The notes below the pieces were generated by a model. The model saw only the letters and a list, made by a program, of their open reading frames with translations. It did not search any database and was not told the origin of the DNA. Source: an uncultured Clostridia bacterium (lineage in GTDB: Bacteria > Bacillota > Clostridia > Tissierellales > Peptoniphilaceae). Taken from it: 23,397 nucleotides of DNA. Positions 1-6,146 of this stretch are shown one piece after another. The stretch covers positions 1 to 23,397 of the forward strand of contig CAMYBS010000018.1 of NCBI GenBank assembly GCA_947254025.1, given 5' to 3'. A program made the position numbers and the translations under genes. Numbering within the stretch: the stretch's first letter is position 1; each line of letters opens with the position of its first letter.

Positions 1-57
1 AGAGTTTTACAAAAATAAATATTGTAAACAGTGCATCAGCATAAAGGAGGAATATGC

Positions 58-900
58 ATGTCTAAGGTAAAAAAAGAGATAATTGAAGCAAAAGGATTTG
101 CTATTCAAATTTATACTGAAGACTTTAAAAATGATTATATAAGTCTAACGGATATTGCTAAGTATAAAAATAATGATGATCCTAGATTTGTTATACAAAA
201 CTGGATGAGAAACAGAAATACTTTGGAATATATAGGTTTATGGAAAGTTTTGAATAATCCAGATTTTAACCGTGTGCAATTCGACACGTTTAGAAATGAG
301 GCAGGACTTAATAGATTCACTATGACACCACAAAAATGGATTGATTCTACAAATGCTATTGGCATAATATCGAAGTCTGGGAGATATGGTGGAACCTATG
401 CGCATTATGATCTTGCGATGGAATTTGCCTCATGGATTTCACCAGAATTTAAGCTGTATATTATTCAAGACTATAAGAGACTTAAATCAGATGAAAATTC
501 AAAATTGTCACTGGGTTGGAACCTTAATCGTGAAATCTCTAAGATTAACTACAAAATTCATACAGACGCAATCAAAGAATATCTCTTAAAAGATCTTACC
601 AACGAACAGTTGTCTTATAAATATGCAAGTGAAGCAGACATGCTAAATGTTGCTTTATTTAACAAAAGAGCTAAACAGTGGCGTGAAGAAAATCCTGAGT
701 TAAAAGGTAATATGAGAGACTATGCAAGTCTGAATGAGTTACTTGTACTTGCCAATATGGAAAGCTATAATGCGATTCTTATTGGAAAAGGTATGGAGCA
801 AAAAGAAAGAATGATGGAACTTAGAAAACTTGCTAGAACACAATTAATGTCACTTGAAAAACTTGGTGATAGTGGCATTAAAAGATTAGAAGGAAAGTAA
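58..900 (+). CDS. KilA-N domain protein, phage-type
   Basis: 280-residue protein with a KilA-N DNA-binding domain over roughly residues 25-145. Recognisable pieces are YISLTDIAKYKN near residue 27, WMRNRNTLEYIGLWK near 49-63, and GRYGGTYAHYDLAMEFASWISPEFK near 108-132. The C-terminal part (NKRAKQWREENPELKGNMRDY, then NELLVLANMESYNA) is the helical tail often found after KilA-N in Firmicutes and phage proteins. KilA-N proteins are linked to phages, prophages and mobile islands, and their exact role is mostly unknown. I chose ATG 58 because AAAGGAGG at 43-50 lies 7 bases upstream; an in-frame GTG at 31 lies before that site and is unlikely. The GNAT gene follows after 58 bases. Family assignment is firm, function is not. 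Confidence 0.87.
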   Translation: MSKVKKEIIEAKGFAIQIYTEDFKNDYISLTDIAKYKNNDDPRFVIQNWMRNRNTLEYIGLWKVLNNPDFNRVQFDTFRNEAGLNRFTMTPQKWIDSTNAIGIISKSGRYGGTYAHYDLAMEFASWISPEFKLYIIQDYKRLKSDENSKLSLGWNLNREISKINYKIHTDAIKEYLLKDLTNEQLSYKYASEADMLNVALFNKRAKQWREENPELKGNMRDYASLNELLVLANMESYNAILIGKGMEQKERMMELRKLARTQLMSLEKLGDSGIKRLEGK

Positions 901-958
901 TAATAACATTTAGTATTTTATTAGATAAACAAATTAGAAGTTGTGGAGGATGATAAAA

Positions 959-1438
959 ATGATTAGATTTGATGAAATTACGAATAAAAATATTTGGAAA
1001 GTTTGTGCATTAGAGCCATATGAAGAGCAAAAAGATTTTGTTGCTGATAACATACAGAGCTTGGCGGAAGCATATTCAACAAGAAATGAAGGCAATAATG
1101 CGTTGCCGCTTGCAGTATATGATGATAACACCCTGATTGGATTTGTTATGATCGGAAAAGGAACCGTTGGCAATGAAGAAGAAAGTCCTTTAATCAAAGA
1201 AAACTACTGCCTCTGGAGACTAATGATTGATAGGAAATATCAGGGACGAGGTATGGGAAAGCAGACGATTGATGCCGCAATCGATTTGATACGTACATTC
1301 CCATTTGGTGAGGCAAGAAAGGTATGGTTGTCGTATGAACCAGAAAACACTAGAGCAAGAGCAATATACTTAAAGTATGGCTTTTCCGAGAATGGAGAAA
1401 TGTGTGGCAATGAAATTGTAGCCGTGTATGATTTATAA
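959..1438 (+). CDS. GNAT N-acetyltransferase, spermine/spermidine (BltD-like) type
   Basis: 159 residues with the GNAT fold. The acetyl-CoA pyrophosphate-binding loop is QGRGMG at residues 95-100, preceded by the beta strand LWRLMIDRKY. The C-terminal segment VWLSYEPENTRARAIYLKYGF is the usual GNAT motif B, in the form seen in BltD/PaiA-like spermine and spermidine acetyltransferases. The likely reaction is transfer of acetyl from acetyl-CoA to a small amine in the cytoplasm; the substrate is inference. ATG 959 is preferred because GGAGG at 945-949 is 9 bases upstream; the ATG at 950 would overlap this site. The gene sits in the accessory block between KilA-N and ABC-F genes, so it may be an acquired detoxification gene. 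Confidence 0.85.
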   Translation: MIRFDEITNKNIWKVCALEPYEEQKDFVADNIQSLAEAYSTRNEGNNALPLAVYDDNTLIGFVMIGKGTVGNEEESPLIKENYCLWRLMIDRKYQGRGMGKQTIDAAIDLIRTFPFGEARKVWLSYEPENTRARAIYLKYGFSENGEMCGNEIVAVYDL

Positions 1439-1562
1439 ATTGGAACTTTTTCAGCTTATTTTAAAATTGTAGATTCATATATAGATTTCGACATAATGTA
1501 TCTAGATTTAAGATAGACAACTTCCAGTTTATAGTACTAGTAATCCACCTGAATAGATAGAT

Positions 1563-1653
1563 TATTTACATCTAAAGGCGTTGATATCACTATACGATTG
1601 TACACTGGGGTTTCGCGCTATAATAGTGATAGAGGCAAATACTTATGTAAATA
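1563..1653. repeat. Nested inverted repeats upstream of the ABC-F gene
   Basis: Outer arms TATTTACAT (1563-1571) and ATGTAAATA (1645-1653) are perfectly complementary. Inner arms TATCACTA (1585-1592) and TAGTGATA (1624-1631) are also perfect. The unpaired segments between outer and inner arms are 13 and 13 bases, so the layout is symmetric. The centre is relatively GC-rich (CTGGGGTTTCGCGC). It could be a large RNA or DNA hairpin, a recombination site, or a protein-binding palindrome around a promoter. I do not recognise it. Confidence 0.5.
1598..1624 (+). promoter_or_regulatory. Candidate promoter in the centre of the nested repeat
   Basis: A perfect TATAAT lies at 1619-1624, with TTGTAC at 1598-1603 as a possible -35. 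The 15-base spacer is short. If used, transcription would start near 1631 and give the ABC-F gene a leader of about 300 bases, with the -10 box flanking the right inner arm of the inverted repeat. This is the best promoter-like site in the 490-base gap, but it is weak evidence. Confidence 0.35.
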
Positions 1654-1720
1654 TAAGGAGTTCAAGACTTCTACCAAAGTTAAAAACTCAAAAAATAAAT
1701 AGTTGGAGTGCTTTTTAGAG

Positions 1721-1781
1721 TATTTATGGAACAAAATCATATTAAAATACAAAAATTACGAATGATTTTATTCCATAAATA
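1721..1781. repeat. 20-bp inverted repeat (hairpin) in the ABC-F leader
   Basis: Arms at 1721-1740 and 1762-1781 are complementary at 19 of 20 positions (single C/A mismatch), with a 21-base loop. The arms include ATGGAAC and TTCCAT. No T-run follows directly, so it is not a classical terminator by itself. It lies between the candidate promoter and the leader peptide, so it may act in leader RNA folding. An alternative is a palindromic remnant of a small mobile element. Confidence 0.6.
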
Positions 1782-1859
1782 ATGAATAATATTTTAAAAT
1801 TATGAAAGTATTTGATAAAATAAAGATATAAGTTTCAAAGAATTTGGAGGTATATACAG

Positions 1860-1889
1860 ATGACAATTAATAAATTTTCTTTCAAATAA
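1860..1889 (+). CDS. Nine-codon leader peptide ahead of the ABC-F gene
   Basis: ATG at 1860 opens MTINKFSFK and stops at TAA 1887-1889. A good ribosome binding site (GGAGG at 1846-1850) lies 9 bases upstream, which is the strongest argument that it is translated. It ends 39 bases before the ABC-F start and just ahead of a small hairpin. Short translated leaders ahead of erm and several ABC-F resistance genes couple ribosome stalling by drugs to expression; a similar role here is inference. The peptide sequence itself does not match a leader I know. Confidence 0.55.
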   Translation: MTINKFSFK

Positions 1890-1892
1890 TAC

Positions 1893-1924
1893 GAGAGGTT
1901 AAGTCCTCTCAAAAAATAAGGAGG
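1893..1924 (+). promoter_or_regulatory. Leader hairpin and ABC-F ribosome binding site
   Basis: GAGAGG (1893-1898) pairs perfectly with CCTCTC (1905-1910) across a 6-base loop. AAGGAGG (1918-1924) is the ABC-F ribosome binding site, only 4 bases before ATG 1929. CCTC in the hairpin could alternatively pair with GAGG of the binding site, giving two exclusive structures. The tract after the stem is A-rich, not T-rich, so control would be at translation rather than at termination. The pairing is seen; the switching is inference. Confidence 0.45.
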
Positions 1925-1928
1925 ATTT

Positions 1929-3527
1929 ATGATATATATAGATAATTTAAAAAAAGAAATTAACACAAGAACGTTATTTGAAATAAAAAATTTGACCATT
2001 GGAGATGATAATAAAATTGGTTTAATCGGTGATAATGGAGCTGGTAAAACAAGTTTCTTTAAAATTCTAATAGGCCAAGATACAGACTACAGTGGGAAAA
2101 TTGATGTACAAATTAAAATAGCCCATCTTTTAAATGACGATGAAGAAGAAAAATTTTCACATGATAACTATGTTAAAGCTAAACTTAATAAAGAGGAAAA
2201 ATTTAGTCCTGGTGAATACCAAAGACTGAAGCTAGCGAAACTCTTATCGAATGAACAAAGTTTTTTATTGATTGATGAACCAACATCTCATTTGGATATA
2301 AAACAGAAGAAAAACTTAGCAGAAAGTCTAAGAAATAGAGATAAAGGTTATATTCTTATTTCCCACGAACGTGATTTTATAAACCAAACATGTGATAAGA
2401 TTTTTGAATTATCACATGGAGAACTAGAAGTATTTAATGGTGATTATTCCTTTTATCTTGATGAAAGAGTTAAGAGGAAGAAATTCCTTCAGAAAGAATA
2501 CGAAGGCTATGTTAATGAAAAGAAAAGATTGACAGGCATAGCAAATGACATAAAAGCTCAAACGTTAAAAGTGAGAACAACTCCCAAAAGAATGGGCAAT
2601 TCAGAAGCTAGACTCCATAAAATGGGTGGACAAGGCAATAAGAAAAAACTAGATAAGCAAGTTAAATCCGTTAAATCAAGAATAGATCAGCTTGAAGTTA
2701 AAGAAAAGCCAAAAGAAGAAGCCGAAATTAAATTAACTATTGATGAAAAGGATAAAATATTTTCCAAAGTACTAGTAAGAGCTGAAAAATTAAGTAAAAG
2801 CTTTGATGATAAAGTTCTTTTCGATAATGCTAATTTTGAAATCCCAAATAAGAAAAAGATAGCTTTATTAGGAGATAACGGTACAGGAAAAACAACTCTT
2901 TTAAATATGATTGTAAACAAAGAAGTATGGTGTCATCCTAATCTTAAAATTGGCTATTATAGTCAGTTGAGTGAAATTATTGATGAAAAGAAAACAGTAT
3001 TAGAAAATGTTTTTGAAAGCTCAATCTATGATCAAACGATGACTAGAATTATTTTGGCTAGCTTAGGATTCAAAGAAGACGAAGTCTTTAAGATGGTAGA
3101 CGTTCTAAGCGATGGGGAAAGAGCAAAGGTAAAGCTAGCAAAGCTTGTCACATCTGATTTTAATTTTTTAATTATGGATGAACCAACGAACTTCCTAGAT
3201 ATTAGAGCAATTGAAGCCTTAGAAGAATTGTTGATAGGATATGATAGACCGCTACTGTTTGTGACCCACGATGTCTCGTTTATAAATAACATAGCGGACG
3301 GACTTATTATCATTAAGAACAAAAAGTTAGAGAATTTTTCGGGCAATCTAGCTCAGTATCAAAATCGTAGAGAAAAGTTGAAAGAAAATAAAAATACTAA
3401 CGATTTTCTTATAGAATTTAGATTAACTGCCATTAATAATCGTTTGGCAAGTGAAATTCCAAAAGAAGAAAGAGAAGAATTAGAAGCAGAGTACGAGAGA
3501 CTTTTGAAACACAGAGATAATAATTAA
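1929..3527 (+). CDS. ABC-F ribosomal protection protein (Vga/Msr-like)
   Basis: 532 residues with two ABC ATPase domains and no membrane segments, the layout of ABC-F proteins. Domain 1 has Walker A GDNGAGKT (residues 34-41), a variant signature FSPGEYQR near 92 and Walker B LLIDEPTSHLD. A charged, Lys-rich interdomain linker follows (about 180-265), the part that reaches the peptidyl transferase centre in this family. Domain 2 has Walker A GDNGTGKTT (about 315-323), signature LSDGE near 393 and Walker B LIMDEPTNFLD. The C-terminal helical tail (LAASEIP-like region, then LEAEYERLLKHR) resembles that of Vga(A). Both signatures deviate from SGGE. Such proteins displace macrolides, lincosamides, streptogramins or pleuromutilins from the ribosome; the drug range cannot be read from sequence. 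The leader peptide upstream supports inducible resistance. Not one of the well-known named alleles as far as I can tell. Confidence 0.85.
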   Translation: MIYIDNLKKEINTRTLFEIKNLTIGDDNKIGLIGDNGAGKTSFFKILIGQDTDYSGKIDVQIKIAHLLNDDEEEKFSHDNYVKAKLNKEEKFSPGEYQRLKLAKLLSNEQSFLLIDEPTSHLDIKQKKNLAESLRNRDKGYILISHERDFINQTCDKIFELSHGELEVFNGDYSFYLDERVKRKKFLQKEYEGYVNEKKRLTGIANDIKAQTLKVRTTPKRMGNSEARLHKMGGQGNKKKLDKQVKSVKSRIDQLEVKEKPKEEAEIKLTIDEKDKIFSKVLVRAEKLSKSFDDKVLFDNANFEIPNKKKIALLGDNGTGKTTLLNMIVNKEVWCHPNLKIGYYSQLSEIIDEKKTVLENVFESSIYDQTMTRIILASLGFKEDEVFKMVDVLSDGERAKVKLAKLVTSDFNFLIMDEPTNFLDIRAIEALEELLIGYDRPLLFVTHDVSFINNIADGLIIIKNKKLENFSGNLAQYQNRREKLKENKNTNDFLIEFRLTAINNRLASEIPKEEREELEAEYERLLKHRDNN

Positions 3528-3668
3528 AGCTTATGGACCAGTAAGACTCTAGACTTCTATCGTAATCAGATGCTACAGACATTGATTTTACTTAGGATTT
3601 TCACATGGATATGGAGGAGCTAAAAAGAATTTATGATGATGGAAATAAGATTTTAAACAAATAATACG
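3528..3668. other. Gene-poor segment with a tiny ORF after ABC-F
   Basis: An ATG at 3605 opens MDMEELKRIYDDGNKILNK (19 residues, stop at 3662-3664). No ribosome binding site fits well. The ORF ends just before a strong terminator, so it may be the last remnant of a deleted gene rather than a real small protein. I do not recognise it. Confidence 0.3.
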
Positions 3669-3675
3669 AAATATG

Positions 3676-3698
3676 AGCGTGGTAATCCCACGCTTTTT
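3676..3698 (+). terminator. Intrinsic terminator, copy 1
   Basis: AGCGTGG (3676-3682) pairs perfectly with CCACGCT (3688-3694) over a 5-base loop and is followed by TTTTT. The surrounding 34 bases (3669-3702) recur at 6030-6063 with a single difference, in the loop. Confidence 0.85.
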
Positions 3699-3764
3699 CT
3701 ATGCAATAATTTATAACAAATTTCAATATTATAAAGTATTCTTATAGTTTCTTGTAAATATATG

Positions 3765-3773
3765 TGTTATAAT
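3765..3773 (+). promoter_or_regulatory. Extended -10 promoter ahead of the R-M remnant
   Basis: TGTTATAAT at 3765-3773 fits the extended -10 form. No good -35 box is at the right distance. It lies 32 bases before the start of the truncated restriction-modification gene and was probably its promoter. Confidence 0.45.
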
Positions 3774-3805
3774 GAAACTATATTAAACTCTGTGAGGTGT
3801 AATTT

Positions 3806-3943
3806 ATGAGTAAGAAAGAAAAAGCAACAGATCTTTGGGTTTATGAACTTCTAAAAGAAGCAAATATCAATTTAGATGCACAAGATATTTTCTGGGATAA
3901 TGCCACTAAACAAGTAACAATAATTAGAACAATCAGTAGATAA
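3806..3943 (+). pseudogene. N-terminal remnant of a restriction-modification (N6 DNA methylase-type) gene
   Basis: 45-residue ORF beginning MSKKEKATDLWVYELLKEAN. This matches my memory of the N-terminus of large fused restriction/N6-adenine methylase proteins, which continue for several hundred residues (typically ATD-WVYELLK-A-I---AQGS, then EALKTASK). Here the match ends around DAQ and the frame runs into IFWDNATKQVTIIRTISR and stops. The remainder of the family length is missing. A weak ribosome binding site (GTGAGGTG, 3792-3799) precedes the ATG. A C-terminal remnant of the same kind of protein lies at 5840-6031. Whether this short peptide is still made is unknown; it would have no catalytic motifs. 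Confidence 0.6.
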
Positions 3944-3954
3944 ATATAAGTCCT

Positions 3955-3981
3955 CGCAAGAGTCCGTGTGGTTTTCTTGCG
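3955..3981 (+). terminator. Hairpin after the R-M remnant, possible weak terminator
   Basis: CGCAAGA (3955-3961) pairs with TCTTGCG (3975-3981) across 13 bases. The tract after it (GATTCTTTG) is only moderately T-rich, so termination is uncertain. Confidence 0.4.
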
Positions 3982-4010
3982 GATTCTTTGCAAACATTAT
4001 TTCTTTTTGC

Positions 4011-4042
4011 GGCCTTGGCTTTTTGCCAGGGCCATTTTTTTT
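4011..4042 (+). terminator. Strong intrinsic terminator
   Basis: GGCCTTGGC (4011-4019) pairs with GCCAGGGCC (4025-4033), 9 bp with one G-U pair and a 5-base loop, followed by A and eight T. It closes off transcription before the lipoprotein cassette. It belongs to whatever gene was lost here, since only a remnant stands upstream. Confidence 0.85.
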
Positions 4043-4045
4043 ACA

Positions 4046-4119
4046 AAAAATCATCCTTTTGGGTGATGTAATAAAACGAATTATGATTCATAATATAAAT
4101 ATAAGGTAGGAGAAAAATT
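4046..4119. repeat. Cassette-flanking repeat R1
   Basis: Contains AATCATC, TTGGGTGATGTAA, a CGA trinucleotide and TAATATAAATA in the same order and spacing as R2 at 5732-5806. The first part forms a short stem (ATCATC with GGTGAT). The AT-rich part looks like a -10 region (TAATAT/TATAAA), so the repeat may carry the promoter for the lipoprotein genes. One copy stands before the broken lipoprotein gene and one after the intact one. Confidence 0.5.
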
Positions 4120-4168
4120 TTTTCCGACGTATATTTTCGTAAGGAATTTTTCCAACGGATATTTTTAA
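4116..4168. repeat. Short tandem direct repeat
   Basis: Two adjacent copies of a 24-29 base unit: AATTTTTTCCGACGTATATT at 4116-4135 and AATTTTTCCAACGGATATTT at 4145-4164. They differ at a few positions. The rest of 4169-4287 holds no gene that I can see; it includes an unusually GC-rich patch near 4231-4270 with CTCGA/TCGAG arms. Confidence 0.4.
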
Positions 4169-4300
4169 GAGTGTTTGTAGGGTCAATTTTATTGAAAGAT
4201 GTGTTATGCAAATTTAACAAGAAATATGGGCATCTCGAACACGCAGACTCGATATCACGCGGTCGAGCCATATACATCATTTAAACAAAGGAGGGTTATT

Positions 4301-4803
4301 ATGAAAAAATAAAACTAGGTTTTTGATTATTATCCTGGTCTTGGCTTTGGTCTTTGCCACTAGCTGCAAGAAGGACAAGCCTAGAGAAGACAAAGGGTTT
4401 AAGGACAAGAAAGAAAGTGCTGCGGACGATTCAAAAGATGTCGAAGATGAAGAAGACGAAAAAACTGACAATAAAAAATCCGCCAAGGCAAAGGTCAAGA
4501 AAGACTTGACTTATGTTGAGTGTGGCGAGCTTGGTTTATGTTTCTTCGTATGTTGAAGACAGGGAGATTTGGAAGGGCTTTTCTGATGACCGGCACATAG
4601 CCCTTGCAAAGAGGATTACTATCAGTTACAGGGACGATGTCTTGTAATTTACGCCGAGCATTAGCCAAAAAGGCGGCAGCCTGGTTTTGCCGGACGAAGT
4701 TATAAATGCTGAAGGTCTCTTGGATTGGGATAGCCTGATCTATGAGCATGGTTATTCGGTAGATATGTATGAAATTATTAACTCGCTCATACCCAAGGAT
4801 TAG
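4301..4803 (+). pseudogene. Degraded lipoprotein gene
   Basis: AAAGGAGGG (4287-4295) and ATG 4301 form a proper start, but the frame stops after MKK (TAA 4310-4312). Skipping one base near 4310 restores a lipoprotein signal, MKKKTRFLIIILVLALVFAT followed by SCKKDK, with the lipobox Cys at residue 22, then a Lys/Asp/Glu-rich stretch up to about 4520. A second frameshift near 4520-4530 moves the reading frame to SLVYVSSYVEDREIWKGF. An in-frame TAA at 4645-4647 interrupts that frame, which then continues (FTPSISQKGG, later SVDMYEIINSLIPKD) to TAG 4801-4803. Three lesions make a pseudogene the simplest reading; the reconstructed protein would be about 165 residues. It is not obviously homologous to the repeat domains of the next gene, though the signal and charged start are similar. 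Sequencing errors could mimic one lesion, hardly three. Confidence 0.72.
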
Positions 4804-4876
4804 AGATTATAAAAAAATGAGGAGAGCTTATGGTTAAGCAAGTAAATTAAAAAAACAAAAACAGGAGGTTATAAAT

Positions 4877-5725
4877 ATGAAAAAAAGATTAGCATTATTA
4901 TTAGCAGTGGCAATGATTTTCTCATTGGCAGCCTGCGGTAAAAAATATGTAGACGAAAAGAAGGAAGAAGCAAAGGCTAAGGGCATGATAGATGTTTCCG
5001 GTGATGAAATATTTACAACTCCAAAAGGTATCGAAGAGCTTAGCGAGGAAAGATTAAAAGAAATATCTGAACACTTTGATGAGAACAATTTAAAAAAATT
5101 AGAGGGCATGACCTACGAAGAGGTAGAAGCATACATTGGTAAGCCAGGCGCCCACTTTGTAGAACATGATGACGAAGATGAAAATGGAGTGCTTACAAAA
5201 AACATTTTATGGTATTCACCAGACCATGTCTTTTTTACAATATTTACTGCTGACAAGGACAGTCCTGATGACTTTGGTTTAACAATGGCTGGATCCATGC
5301 CAAAGAACTTTGATGAAGATGAAGAAGAAGATGAAGAAGACGCATCAGAAAGTGACGAAGTAGAAGAAATAGTAGCAAAATATTCAAGTGATACAGACAT
5401 GGTGGAAGTTACAAACGCAAACCCATTTATAAGTCCTGGGGATACATGGGAGCTTAGCAAAGAAGACCTTGAAAAAATAGCTAAATACTTTGATGAAAAT
5501 CGTGAAGAAACAGTGGGGATGACTTATGAAAAAGTCAAAGCCTACATTGGTAAGCCAGGCGCCCACTATGAAAAACTTGATGATGTGGATTCTGAAACCG
5601 GAGACCTGAAAAAACAAATTTTCTGGTATTCACCAGACCATGTCTTTGTTGTAGTATTTACTGCTGAGGCAAAAGATCCTGATAACTATGGCCTTGAATT
5701 TACTGCCTATTATGAACAAGATTAA
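4877..5725 (+). CDS. Lipoprotein with two tandem BLIP/SmpA-like repeats
   Basis: 282-residue predicted lipoprotein. A signal sequence with lipobox LAAC (Cys20) points to anchoring on the outer face of the membrane. Two repeats of about 85 residues follow, each with a helix (LS-E-L-KI---FDEN), GMTYE-V-AYIGKPGAH, and an F/LWYSPDHVF--FTA strand block. They start near residues 54 and 192 and are joined by a Glu/Asp-rich linker (about 143-163). The GMTYEEV...IG element recalls the SmpA/OmlA and beta-lactamase-inhibitor-like (DUF3862) domains; I would not claim a function. The start is set by AGGAGG 4863-4868, 8 bases before ATG. It follows the broken lipoprotein gene with no clear promoter between, so the two may have been one transcript. 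Two DNA blocks of 25 and 24 bases are identical between the repeats. Confidence 0.8.
   Translation: MKKRLALLLAVAMIFSLAACGKKYVDEKKEEAKAKGMIDVSGDEIFTTPKGIEELSEERLKEISEHFDENNLKKLEGMTYEEVEAYIGKPGAHFVEHDDEDENGVLTKNILWYSPDHVFFTIFTADKDSPDDFGLTMAGSMPKNFDEDEEEDEEDASESDEVEEIVAKYSSDTDMVEVTNANPFISPGDTWELSKEDLEKIAKYFDENREETVGMTYEKVKAYIGKPGAHYEKLDDVDSETGDLKKQIFWYSPDHVFVVVFTAEAKDPDNYGLEFTAYYEQD
5132..5647 (+). repeat. Internal DNA duplication in the lipoprotein gene
   Basis: Bases 5132-5156 are identical to 5543-5567 (25 bases, containing TTGGTAAGCCAGGCGCCCAC), and 5210-5233 are identical to 5624-5647 (24 bases, containing GGTATTCACCAGACCATGTC). Sequence between the blocks has diverged. This suggests either selection on the encoded motif or recent gene conversion between repeats. 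Confidence 0.85.
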
Positions 5726-5731
5726 TAAAAA

Positions 5732-5806
5732 TAAAATCATCAGTTGGGGTGATGTAAGAAAGCGAGAGGCCAGCTATAATATAAATAGAAAGAAGAAAAA
5801 ATTGCA
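5732..5806. repeat. Cassette-flanking repeat R2
   Basis: Second copy of the element at 4046-4119: AATCATC, TTGGGGTGATGTAA, GCGA and TATAATATAAATA in the same order. It has a perfect TATAAT, yet no lipoprotein gene follows; the next coding sequence is the R-M C-terminal remnant. It may be the start of a second cassette that was deleted. Confidence 0.5.
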
Positions 5807-5809
5807 TCA

Positions 5810-5825
5810 AATAAGTATACTTATT
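5810..5825. repeat. 16-base perfect palindrome
   Basis: AATAAGTATACTTATT is a perfect palindrome and is followed by a T-rich stretch (TATTTTT). It lies 15 bases before the R-M C-terminal remnant, near the presumed junction. It may be a weak terminator or just AT-rich chance structure. Confidence 0.35.
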
Positions 5826-5839
5826 TATTTTTAAAACAA

Positions 5840-6031
5840 ATGATATTACTACAAAAGAAAAAATACACATATGGATATAAATTCGATTCTAACAGAATGA
5901 ATAGACAAAAAATACTTCTTCCTATAAATAATCTAGGTACACCTGATTATAACTACATGAAAAAGTATATGCAGATTGAAGAAATAAAACAGATATATAA
6001 AATTATAGATTGTTATATAAAATCAATTTAA
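5840..6031 (+). pseudogene. C-terminal remnant of a restriction-modification gene
   Basis: 63 residues without a ribosome binding site. The stretch YGYKFDSNRMNRQKILLPIN, then LGTPDYNYMKKYMQ, resembles the conserved C-terminal end of type I/IIG/BcgI-like methylase-specificity proteins (RQKI-LP-N---PDY-YME-YI). It ends directly before a strong terminator, as a natural gene end would. Together with the N-terminal fragment at 3806-3943 it suggests that one large gene was deleted internally and replaced by the lipoprotein cassette. The motif comparison is from memory. An alternative is that the two fragments come from two different R-M genes. Confidence 0.6.
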
Positions 6032-6036
6032 ATATG

Positions 6037-6059
6037 AGCGTGGTAGTCCCACGCTTTTT
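6037..6059 (+). terminator. Intrinsic terminator, copy 2
   Basis: AGCGTGG/CCACGCT stem with TTTTT tail, identical in its stem to the terminator at 3676-3698. The shared block is 6030-6063. It is placed immediately after the stop codon of the R-M remnant. Confidence 0.85.
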
Positions 6060-6146
6060 CTATTTGCAAAGCTAAAATAATATCTATAATAAACCCAATC
6101 AATATAAAGAAATTTAATGCGTGTGTAAACTCTCTTCTTTAGAACG

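Noticed and set aside
1893..1916. Intrinsic terminator in the ABC-F leader
   Set aside because: The stem is followed by A residues, not T, on the coding strand.
4225..4275. tRNA-like segment on the minus strand (GTTCGA, CTCGA arms)
   Set aside because: Only about 46 bases show stems, no anticodon arm or acceptor stem can be placed, and no CCA end is seen.
4041..4280. Open frame on the minus strand
   Set aside because: No ribosome binding site, odd composition, and it covers the R1 and tandem repeats; it has no recognisable protein features.
4830..4850. Six-codon ORF (MVKQVN) before the intact lipoprotein gene
   Set aside because: Although GGAGAG precedes it, it is too short and has no hairpin or pause context; probably chance.
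5113..5460. Ser-rich open frame on the minus strand opposite the lipoprotein gene
   Set aside because: It is the mirror of the Glu/Asp-rich coding sequence on the + strand.
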